Assembly (NCBI GenBank): GCA_022824665.1 | Contig: JAJDZL010000132.1 | Span: forward strand, 1-36,022 | Direction: 5' to 3' | From: Gammaproteobacteria bacterium | Lineage (GTDB): Bacteria; Pseudomonadota; Gammaproteobacteria; Arenicellales; JAJDZL01 | Length of the DNA: 36,022 bases | Part shown: piece after piece, positions 1 through 6,087 of the stretch | Layout of the letters: each line of letters opens with the position of its first letter | Position numbering within the stretch: the stretch's first letter is position 1 | Made by a program: the position numbers and the translations under genes | Notes under the pieces: model-generated | Database searches by the model: none | Seen by the model: the letters and a program-made list of their open reading frames with translations, nothing else | Told to the model about the DNA's origin: nothing

Positions 1-1
1 A

Positions 2-265
2 GAGTTCCCGGACGATGAAACAATGAAAGCGATTGCGAAGAAATGGAGTATGTTGACCAGGGAGCAAATGATGGAGAGTTGCCGGCAGGAAGGTCGGCAG
101 GAAGGCTACGAGGAAAGCTTTCAGGAAGGCTACGCCAACGCCAGACAAGATGAAGTTGAACGGCTGGCAAACAAAGGCCTGAGTGATTCACAAATTAGTG
201 AATTCACTGATCTGACATTGGACGAGATCAAACAGATGAAGAATTGGGACAATTCAACCGGGTAG
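2..265 (+). CDS. Rpn-family recombination-promoting nuclease/putative transposase, C-terminal end (5' part outside window)
   Basis: The reading frame is already open at the first bases and runs ...EFPDDETMKAIAKKW, so this is the 3' end of a longer gene that starts before the window. What is visible is the Rpn C-terminal tail: a helix with repeated Q/E-E-G motifs (RQEGRQEGYEE, residues about 20-32 from the ATG at 23), then a small helical unit reading LANKGLSDSQISEF and ending LTLDEIKQMK. That ending is typical of Rpn/PD-(D/E)XK proteins. The nuclease domain itself cannot be seen, so activity cannot be judged. The same segment recurs 352 bases downstream. An internal ATG at 71 has a strong ribosome binding site, which matches the known production of a C-terminal inhibitor from inside rpn genes. 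Family assignment rests on the tail pattern only. Confidence 0.6.
   Translation, partial: EFPDDETMKAIAKKWSMLTREQMMESCRQEGRQEGYEESFQEGYANARQDEVERLANKGLSDSQISEFTDLTLDEIKQMKNWDNSTG
59..73 (+). promoter_or_regulatory. Internal ribosome binding site and start (AGGGAG-N6-ATG) in the Rpn gene
   Basis: AGGGAG lies at 59-64, six bases before an ATG at 71 that is in frame with the Rpn tail. Use of this start would give a 64-residue protein beginning MESCRQEG. A second ATG at 68 is too close to the SD to be preferred. The same arrangement is kept in the downstream copy at 411-425. In E. coli, Rpn C-terminal small proteins are made from such internal starts and inhibit the full-length nuclease; that this happens here is inference. 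Confidence 0.5.
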
Positions 266-302
266 TTCCTTTGTGCGATATAGCGTATGAGGTTCCGAAG
301 CG

Positions 303-602
303 GTGAGACTTGACCACGGGCTGGTTGACATAATGCAAAAGACAATACAGACAGAGTTCCCGGACGCTGAGACAATGAAAGCGATTGCGAAGGAATGGGA
401 TATGTTGACCAGGGAGAATATCATGGAGAGTTGCCGGCAGGAAGGCTTTCAGGAAGGCTACGAGGAAGGTTTGGAGGAAAGCTACGCCAACGCCAGACAA
501 GTTGAAGTTGAACGACTGGCAAGCAAGGGTCTGAGTGATTCACAGATCAGTGAATTCACTGGTCTGACATTGGATGAGATCAGGCAGATGAAACGAGGTT
601 AG
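303..602 (+). CDS. Free-standing duplicate of the Rpn C-terminal region (truncated copy or stand-alone inhibitor)
   Basis: From about base 354 this gene repeats the tail of the preceding gene, with the same EFPD..ETMKAIAK start, MESCRQEG helix and a GLSDSQISEFTGLTLDEIRQMK ending. The sequence upstream has an in-frame TGA at 288-290, so no nuclease domain can precede it. The longest frame opens with GTG at 303 (99 residues). A better-supported start is ATG 423, six bases after AGGGAG (411-416), giving 59 residues. The copies differ by substitutions and by small rearrangement of the EG repeats, yet the frame is intact, which argues against a long-dead fragment. It is either a decaying partial duplication or a separate gene for the C-terminal dimerisation/inhibitor part of an Rpn system. 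Confidence 0.55.
   Translation: MRLDHGLVDIMQKTIQTEFPDAETMKAIAKEWDMLTRENIMESCRQEGFQEGYEEGLEESYANARQVEVERLASKGLSDSQISEFTGLTLDEIRQMKRG
411..425 (+). promoter_or_regulatory. Internal ribosome binding site and start (AGGGAG-N6-ATG) in the truncated Rpn copy
   Basis: AGGGAG at 411-416 precedes ATG 423 by six bases, exactly as in the upstream copy at 59-73. It is the best SD/start pair in this gene and would yield a 59-residue protein starting MESCRQEG. The GTG at 303 has no comparable SD. Confidence 0.5.
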
Positions 603-891
603 TCCACATCGGTAATTCCTTCTCTTAAACAAAGCAATGATCCGTCCAAACTGACAGCTAATCCAAGTTGTTCGAGCAAAGTATCTAACCACCGCGATTA
701 TTTGGTCCCTACACCCTATGCCATGCGCTGCGGCGCACTTTGGGACTTTGTTTGCCCCAAGGTATATCGGCTCTGGTGTGACACTCAATAAGCGTTGCTC
801 ATGATGGTCACTTTGAATCTGATGAATGAATCGTTCAATATTGCCGCATATCGGAGATAACTGTAGTGCGAATGCTTTCTTGTACAAAATG
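603..891. other. Non-coding stretch after the Rpn copies
   Basis: This AT-richer stretch holds only short frames broken by stops. I see no RNA gene or convincing terminator in it. It probably contains the 3' untranslated part of the Rpn copy and the start of the promoter region for the next genes. Confidence 0.4.
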
Positions 892-919
892 CTTGCATAT
901 AAAACGATCAATATGCAAG
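892..919. promoter_or_regulatory. Perfect 9-bp inverted repeat, candidate operator of the DUF4396-copC-copD genes
   Basis: CTTGCATAT (892-900) and ATATGCAAG (911-919) are exact inverse complements separated by ten bases. Their centres are 19 bp apart, about two helical turns, as expected for a dimeric repressor or activator. The site ends 28 bases before the ATG at 948. A TATAAA (898-903) overlaps the left arm but has no good -35 partner. It does not look like the CueR or CopR boxes I know. Confidence 0.4.
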
Positions 920-947
920 ACTTAAGCAAATTAAATCGACAGAAAAA

Positions 948-1394
948 ATGCCTCCTATATTCCAAAAACTCGCGATAGACTGGCGATGTCGTCACACCTG
1001 GCGCCGTTCATCTGTCAATACTGCCTGGTGTTTGCTTGGCTGTGCGATTGGCGATTTCGGAACAATTGCTTATTTCCAGTTTACCGGCATTCCCTGGCCA
1101 ACGCTGGCAATCATGATTCTCGCGATCATCAACGGAATACTAACTTCAATAGCGCTTGAAACAATAATTCTGCTCCGTCAGATGGCGCTGAAGGCAGCAT
1201 TTCGAACAGCTGTCGGTATGTCCCTCATCTCGATGGTCGCAATGGAAACAGTCATGAACGCAGTAGACTGGCTCCTTACCGGTGGTGCCAGGTTGACTTG
1301 GTGGGTTATTCCAATTATGCTAATTGCAGGTTTCATCACCCCGCTCCCCTACAACTACTGGCGCCTCAAAGCACTTGGACGGGCGTGCCACTAA
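948..1394 (+). CDS. DUF4396 domain-containing membrane protein
   Basis: This 148-residue protein has about four hydrophobic segments. The second half of the LLGCAIGDFGTIAYF motif and the later MSLISMVAMETVMNAVDW segment match the DUF4396 family (small integral membrane proteins of unknown function), as I recall it. The N-terminus is short and basic (WRCRHTWRRSS), before the first membrane span. The ATG at 948 follows a purine-rich stretch without a clear SD. CopC and CopD follow on the same strand after a 150-base gap, so a role linked to copper or metal handling is possible but is inferred from position only. Confidence 0.65.
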   Translation: MPPIFQKLAIDWRCRHTWRRSSVNTAWCLLGCAIGDFGTIAYFQFTGIPWPTLAIMILAIINGILTSIALETIILLRQMALKAAFRTAVGMSLISMVAMETVMNAVDWLLTGGARLTWWVIPIMLIAGFITPLPYNYWRLKALGRACH

Positions 1395-1546
1395 CTCCGG
1401 GTACGTTCATTTTATTTACTGCGCTTTGAATCGGTTGATTCGCTGCAGGATTAACAATCCGTATATCAACACCAGATCTGAACACCAATAAAGATAAGAC
1501 TGCCCCGCCCACCATAACGGTAGTGACCAGATATCGAGCAAGCAAA

Positions 1547-1888
1547 ATGAAGTTCCTGATTAGTCCGCTATTTTTTGCCCTGCTGTCGACGGCAGTGCTT
1601 GCGCATGCTCCGCTCACCAAGACTACGCCGGAAAACGGCGCGCAGCTCGCTGACGCACCAACCGAAATCGTTCTGCACTTCGCCAAACGCATGCGTCTCA
1701 CCAGGGTTCAGCTGACCCTTGAAAACGCAACTTCAGTTGACTTGGAAATCGACGGCAACCAGGAATTCGCGACCCAATTTACAATACCATTGCCTACGAT
1801 CGGTCGCGGCACCTACTCAGTTGAGTGGCGCGGGCTCGCGATAGACGGGCACATCATGAACGAAGGCATTTCTTTCCAGGTGCAGTAA
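1547..1888 (+). CDS. copC: CopC-family periplasmic copper-binding protein
   Basis: CopC proteins bind copper in the periplasm and work with the membrane protein CopD in copper uptake or tolerance. The start at ATG 1547 gives 113 residues with a classic Sec signal (MKFLISPLFFALLSTAVLA) cut before HAPL. The mature protein then begins with His, the residue that forms the N-terminal copper ligand in this family. The family pattern continues with TTPENGAQLADAPTEIVLHF and ends in a DGH..EGISFQV strand, whose His is the usual second ligand. An in-frame GTG at 1523 would put eight polar residues before the signal and is less likely. The stop codon is one base from the TTG start of copD. Confidence 0.85.
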   Translation: MKFLISPLFFALLSTAVLAHAPLTKTTPENGAQLADAPTEIVLHFAKRMRLTRVQLTLENATSVDLEIDGNQEFATQFTIPLPTIGRGTYSVEWRGLAIDGHIMNEGISFQVQ

Positions 1889-1889
1889 T

Positions 1890-2768
1890 TTGACGCCCGA
1901 CCCTTGGGTCTTAGCAATCGCGCTGTCGAGATCAGTACTCTATTTCGGGACTCTGGCAAGCTTGGGGCTCGTTTTGACCTGCATTGTGTTCAATCAGGAA
2001 TGCCGCGTGATCAAGGGCAGAATAATCCAACGCGCCAATCATATCGCTTTCCTTGCACTTCTTGCACTCGGTGCAGGATTCAGCTTTACAAGTGCCGCCT
2101 TGTTCGGCGAGTTTTCTCGTTTGTTTGACACCGGGATCATGGTGATGCTTTGGCAAACACCCCTTGGCAAAGGGTTTGCCCTGACCGCTGCCGCATTCGT
2201 ATTACTGATCAGCGGACTCTATGCCAAAATTTTACCGGTTGCCGCCGCGGGCGGTCTGCTGGCACTCTATTCGTTCACCGCAACCGGACACATCGCTGAT
2301 TTCGGTTCAATTTGGCTGAAACTCGTTCTGATCACTCATCTTGCTACACTAGCGTTTTGGGTCGGCATTCTGGCGCCGCTGCAAATGCTTGCTAAAGACA
2401 CCGACAAACTGCCGCTGGCCGCCACACTTGGTCGCCGATTCGGACAAATTGCGCGCTGGACCGTACCCGTTCTGATCGTTGCCGGGGTGATCATGGCATG
2501 GCAGCTGATCGGCTCATTGAATAATCTTATTTCGTCAGTTTACGGATGGTTTCTGATCATCAAGGTCAGCACTGTCACGGTACTCATCGGTGCCGCAGCG
2601 TTCAATAAACTGCGTTTTATACCAGCAATGAGTGAAGGCGACCAAGACGCTGCAATACGCCTTTGTCAATCCATTAAAATCGAGAAATTGCTCTTCATGC
2701 TGATCTTCCTGCTAACCGCACTTCTGACAACCGTTCCGGGTCTGCCCACCCAATCTCACATGGAGTGA
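1890..2768 (+). CDS. copD: CopD-family copper resistance/uptake membrane protein
   Basis: This 292-residue, strongly hydrophobic protein has about eight membrane spans. The C-terminal half fits the CopD domain, with a GHIADFGSIWLKLVLITHLATLAFWVG-like stretch (residues about 130-160) and a further GWFLIIKVSTVTVLIGAAAFNK segment. His residues in the spans are likely metal ligands. The start is a TTG directly after the copC stop, and the tight junction suggests translational coupling. CopD is thought to move copper across the inner membrane after delivery by CopC. It converges with pcnB; 67 bases separate the two stop codons, with no obvious terminator. Confidence 0.85.
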   Translation: MTPDPWVLAIALSRSVLYFGTLASLGLVLTCIVFNQECRVIKGRIIQRANHIAFLALLALGAGFSFTSAALFGEFSRLFDTGIMVMLWQTPLGKGFALTAAAFVLLISGLYAKILPVAAAGGLLALYSFTATGHIADFGSIWLKLVLITHLATLAFWVGILAPLQMLAKDTDKLPLAATLGRRFGQIARWTVPVLIVAGVIMAWQLIGSLNNLISSVYGWFLIIKVSTVTVLIGAAAFNKLRFIPAMSEGDQDAAIRLCQSIKIEKLLFMLIFLLTALLTTVPGLPTQSHME

Positions 2769-2835
2769 ATGACACCAACACCATTCGCTTCCAGACCCTG
2801 AATCTTCTTGCGAATAGGCCGATATCCACGCATAT

Positions 2836-4149
2836 CTAACGCCGCTTCGAACGACGTCTGAATCTTCGCCTGCGTCTGCGCTGATTTTGCTGCTGCCGAT
2901 CACGCATCATCACCCATGGTTCTACGACCTCAGATTTGATTTCACCTGCCTTGGCCCGCAGCTCAAGCAGCCTGACTGCAGAGCGGAAATTGCGCTCCTC
3001 TACCACCCGCTGTTCACCACTTCGGCAAGATTCGAGCACACTTTGTAACTGCCAGATATCTGTGATCCGATAGACCAGCTGTCCGCTCAAATAAGTTCTT
3101 TCATTTTGCTGACTCAGTACACCCTCAGCAATTCTTCGCGATGCGGGGCGTCTTTTTTTGGCGTGCTTGCTCATCGCGTTCCGAAACCGGGGCCAATGCA
3201 CAGCTGCAAGTGTAAAAGCGACACTGATATGTTCGTCCCGAGCGATTCGCTCATCAGTTTCCCGGAACAGCATCCTTAACCAGTCCACTACACCATGATC
3301 GTTGTTTAGCCCCGCATGCAGCCAGCGATAGGGCGGGAACAGTACTCGAAACAAATTATGCTGATAGAGGAGCTCAAACGTCGGCAATGCCCGTCCGTTG
3401 AACAACATCTTGGTCACTTCATCGGTCAATCTGTAATTGGATACATCCGTTAAAAGATTGGCCTGCTCGGCAATAGCGGCTTCGGTTTCAACAGCAACCC
3501 GAAAGCCCGGCAATGTAGCAAAACGCACCGCCCGCAGCATCCGTACCGGGTCTTCCCGATATCGCTCCATCGGATCGCCAATACATCGGACAATACGATG
3601 CTGCGCATCTTCAAACCCGCCCGTGTAATCGACGACACGCATGTCCGAGGGATGCAGGTAGAGAGAATTGATCGTCAGGTCGCGTCGAAATGCATCCTCT
3701 CGTATATCTCCAAATCGATTGTCCTTGAGAATTTTCCCCCTGGCTGAATAGTTGCGGGACCGCCGGCGTCGGCTATCCAATATCGGCGGCTTGCGATAAG
3801 TGGCAACCTGAATACCCTCACCCCTGAACCACACCTCGGCTATCTTGAAGCGCCGGCCAAAAACATCACAGCGCCGAAACAGCGACTTTACCTGATCCGG
3901 CCTTGCGCTTGTCGCAACATCAAAATCTTTCGGCTGTCTGCCAAGCAGCAGATCCCGCACGCACCCGCCGACCAGCTCACTGGAAAAACCGGCCTGTCTG
4001 AGGCTTTCCACAACTTCGATTGCATTGGAGCTGATCGCGGCAGGCTCAATTCCATGCTCGTAGGGTGAGATAATTCTTGGACTGTCCGCGTCACGCCGGG
4101 CCGCGGAAGGCACCGGTCCTGTCATTGTTTTTTTGAATTGTGATACCAT
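2836..4149 (-). CDS. pcnB: Poly(A) polymerase I
   Basis: PcnB adds poly(A) tails to RNA 3' ends and promotes decay. The 437-residue protein has the nucleotidyltransferase signature GGCVRDLLLG followed by KDFDVAT, with the catalytic acidic pair at D75 and D77. A RDLTINSLY motif and the RNA-binding helical region (RYREDPVRMLRAVRFA) follow. The C-terminus is very basic (RRRRRRFRRRSKRR), as in gammaproteobacterial PcnB, and separates it from tRNA CCA-adding enzymes of the same fold. Length fits the family. In many gammaproteobacteria folK follows pcnB; here it does not. The gene is divergent from the tRNA-Glu gene, and the two promoter regions must overlap within about 25 bases plus the pcnB 5' end. 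Confidence 0.92.
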   Translation of the reverse strand: MVSQFKKTMTGPVPSAARRDADSPRIISPYEHGIEPAAISSNAIEVVESLRQAGFSSELVGGCVRDLLLGRQPKDFDVATSARPDQVKSLFRRCDVFGRRFKIAEVWFRGEGIQVATYRKPPILDSRRRRSRNYSARGKILKDNRFGDIREDAFRRDLTINSLYLHPSDMRVVDYTGGFEDAQHRIVRCIGDPMERYREDPVRMLRAVRFATLPGFRVAVETEAAIAEQANLLTDVSNYRLTDEVTKMLFNGRALPTFELLYQHNLFRVLFPPYRWLHAGLNNDHGVVDWLRMLFRETDERIARDEHISVAFTLAAVHWPRFRNAMSKHAKKRRPASRRIAEGVLSQQNERTYLSGQLVYRITDIWQLQSVLESCRSGEQRVVEERNFRSAVRLLELRAKAGEIKSEVVEPWVMMRDRQQQNQRRRRRRFRRRSKRR

Positions 4150-4174
4150 TTAAAATAACTGAATGTTCGAATAC

Positions 4175-4249
4175 GCTCCCTTCGTCTAGCGGTCAGGACA
4201 TCGGCCTCTCAAGCCGGCAACAGGGGTTCGATTCCCCTAGGGAGCGCCA
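4175..4249 (+). tRNA. tRNA-Glu (anticodon CTC), CCA encoded
   Basis: The acceptor stem GCTCCCT (4175-4181) pairs with AGGGAGC (4239-4245), then discriminator G and encoded CCA (4247-4249). The anticodon arm tcggc/gccgg encloses ctctcaa, with anticodon CTC at 4208-4210 (reads GAG). The T arm is CAGGGGTTCGATTCCCCTA-like, with GTTCGAT in the loop. The body strongly resembles E. coli tRNA-Glu apart from the anticodon. Eight T residues follow at 4251-4258 and could help end transcription. Confidence 0.95.
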
Positions 4250-4276
4250 ATTTTTTTTGTGATTTGAGGTTTCTTC

Positions 4277-5158
4277 GTGGTTCACTTGATTAATCCAGAT
4301 GCAAATGCTCCAAGCAATGATGCCGTCGATGTCGGTGTCGACAATTTCGCCCAGGAAGTCGTCGAAAAATCGCGGACAGTGCCGGTTCTGGTTGATTTTT
4401 GGGCACCGTGGTGTGGACCATGCAAGAATTTGACGCCGATTCTTGAAAACCTTGCCAAAAAGCATGCCGGCGCCTTCCAGTTAGTCAAAATCAATATAGA
4501 CGAACACCAAGAGCTGGCCATGCAGTTCTCAGTTCGCAGCGTCCCAACAGTCTTCCTGGTGAAAGATGGCCAGGTGGTTGACGGCTTCATGGGCGCACAG
4601 CCAGAAAAAACAGTCGAACAGTTCCTCGCTAAGCACATCGCAGATTCCACGCAGGCACCGCCAGCCAAGGCAGACCCGATTCAGCAGTTGATCGATCATG
4701 GTCGGGTTGATCAGGCAATCGCATCACTCAAAAAGGAAGGCTCCGCAGAAAGTACGCTCCGGCTTGCCCGGCTCTACGTCAATCTCGGCAATTTCGAAAC
4801 TGCGCGCACGACGCTCAAGGACGTCAAGGACAAATCGGGCGACCCTGAGTACCGGTTCGTCGCGGCGGCACTCGAGTTTGCTGAAATCGCCGAAGACTGC
4901 GGCTCTGAAACCGAGCTGCGCGATCAAATCGCCAATGACAGTCAAAACTGGGACGCACACTACAAACTCGCCGCGCTCTATATGGTAAACAGCAACTATG
5001 CTGAAGCGCTGGAATTGCTGCTCGAGATCGTCAGAAACGATCGCAGCTTTAACGACGATGCTGGGCGCCGCGCCATGATCAGTGCCTTTGACCTGATCGG
5101 CAGCGATCACCCGCTGGTATCTCAATACCGAAGCACACTGGCGAGAACCCTGCACTAA
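4277..5158 (+). CDS. cnoX: CnoX (YbbN)-like thioredoxin-TPR co-chaperone
   Basis: CnoX is a chaperedoxin: it holds unfolding proteins during oxidative stress and passes them to GroEL. The 293-residue protein has an N-terminal thioredoxin fold (about residues 15-125) with FWAPWCGPCK (active-site Cys 46 and 49) and the cis-proline in SVPT (P90). A C-terminal helical, TPR-like region (about 135-290) is characteristic of YbbN. E. coli YbbN lacks the CxxC pair, but this protein has a complete CGPC, so thiol reductase activity is likely. The start is GTG 4277, after a GAGGT at 4266-4270. It directly follows the tRNA gene, and its stop overlaps the xerD stop on the other strand. Confidence 0.88.
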   Translation: MVHLINPDANAPSNDAVDVGVDNFAQEVVEKSRTVPVLVDFWAPWCGPCKNLTPILENLAKKHAGAFQLVKINIDEHQELAMQFSVRSVPTVFLVKDGQVVDGFMGAQPEKTVEQFLAKHIADSTQAPPAKADPIQQLIDHGRVDQAIASLKKEGSAESTLRLARLYVNLGNFETARTTLKDVKDKSGDPEYRFVAAALEFAEIAEDCGSETELRDQIANDSQNWDAHYKLAALYMVNSNYAEALELLLEIVRNDRSFNDDAGRRAMISAFDLIGSDHPLVSQYRSTLARTLH

Positions 5159-6087
5159 CCACGCGGGTGGTGTTCCTTGAGCAGCTGCGAGAGGCGCTGT
5201 CTCGACACGTGCGTGTAAATCTCGGTGGTCGAAAGGTCACTGTGTCCCAGAAATTGTTGTATCGTTCGGATATCTGTTCCGTGATCCAAAAGATGCGTTG
5301 CAAATGAATGGCGCAAAACATGGGGCGTGATATCCGCAGGAATCCCCGCGATCGATGCATATTTTTTAAGATTTGTCCTAAATGCCTGCCGCGTCATTTT
5401 CTTGCCACGGTGAGTGATGTAAAGGTCACTGGAACGACGGCTCTTCAGCAGGCTCGGCCGTGCACTGGCCAGGTATTCATGCAGCCAGTGAAGCGCATGC
5501 TCCCCCACCGGCACGATTCGCTCGCGCGCACCCTTACCCGTCATTCTCACCCAGCCATCTGCACGATTGACAGCGCCCATCTGCAGATTTACGAGCTCTG
5601 ACACGCGCAAGCCCGAACCGTATAGCATCTCCAGCATAGAACGGTCCCTTAGGCCAAGATCACGACTGGTATCCGGTGCGCTCAGGAGGGCTTCTATATC
5701 CGATTCGGACAGCGATTTTGGCAGACTCCTGCCAATGAGCGGTGCTGAGATATCGTCTGTCGGGCAGATCTTTATCTCAGAGGTGGCAACCAGGTATCGA
5801 TAAAATCGGCGATACGCGCTCATCTGCCTTACAATCGTGCGGGCGCCATAGTCAGCCCTGCTCGCCAGATAACGCATAAGATCTGCACGGTCTGCCTGTC
5901 GCAGACTCTTGTCGTGTTCCGAGAGCCAGCGGGCGAGTAACCCGAGATCCAATCGATAAGCTTCCAGCGTTTGCTTGGCGAGTCCCGATTCTGCCCAGAT
6001 CGCATCAGTAAACTGATCAATCAACTGAAGGTCCGCTGCCGGAATCGGAGGTCGTGCGTGTGCACTTGTCATCGGGGTGTCGCTCAT
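5155..6087 (-). CDS. xerD: Site-specific tyrosine recombinase XerD
   Basis: XerD acts with XerC at dif to resolve chromosome dimers. The 310-residue protein has an N-terminal SAM-like core-binding domain (about 20-105) and the catalytic domain. The catalytic set is complete: R161 (GSGLRVSEL), K185, H256 and R259 (PHVLRHSFATHLL), H282 (LGHSDLSTTEIYTHV) and nucleophile Y291. The LSTTEIYTHV ending is typical of XerD rather than XerC or phage integrases. The ATG at 6087 overlaps the stop of the upstream TPR gene by four bases (ATGA), so the two are translationally coupled. There is no attachment site or cargo nearby, so this is a housekeeping gene. Confidence 0.93.
   Translation of the reverse strand: MSDTPMTSAHARPPIPAADLQLIDQFTDAIWAESGLAKQTLEAYRLDLGLLARWLSEHDKSLRQADRADLMRYLASRADYGARTIVRQMSAYRRFYRYLVATSEIKICPTDDISAPLIGRSLPKSLSESDIEALLSAPDTSRDLGLRDRSMLEMLYGSGLRVSELVNLQMGAVNRADGWVRMTGKGARERIVPVGEHALHWLHEYLASARPSLLKSRRSSDLYITHRGKKMTRQAFRTNLKKYASIAGIPADITPHVLRHSFATHLLDHGTDIRTIQQFLGHSDLSTTEIYTHVSRQRLSQLLKEHHPRG

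Larger units (their letters stand above)
2..602 (+). repeat. Tandem duplication of the Rpn 3' end, period about 352 bp
   Basis: The segment from base 2 (gagttcccggac) is repeated from base 354. The repeat can be followed to near both stop codons (265 and 602). The copies share long identical stretches, with point changes and a reshuffled stretch in the EG-repeat part. The region between the first stop and base 353 cannot be compared because the corresponding sequence of the first copy lies outside the window. Confidence 0.75.

Noticed and set aside
540-995. 151-residue minus-strand frame opposite the Rpn copy and the following gap
   Set aside because: It overlaps the end of the Rpn copy and the start of DUF4396, shows no recognisable domain, and its composition looks random.
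5155-6087. Tyrosine recombinase as sign of an integrated element
   Set aside because: The motifs are those of XerD, it is in housekeeping context, and no att sites or phage genes are nearby.
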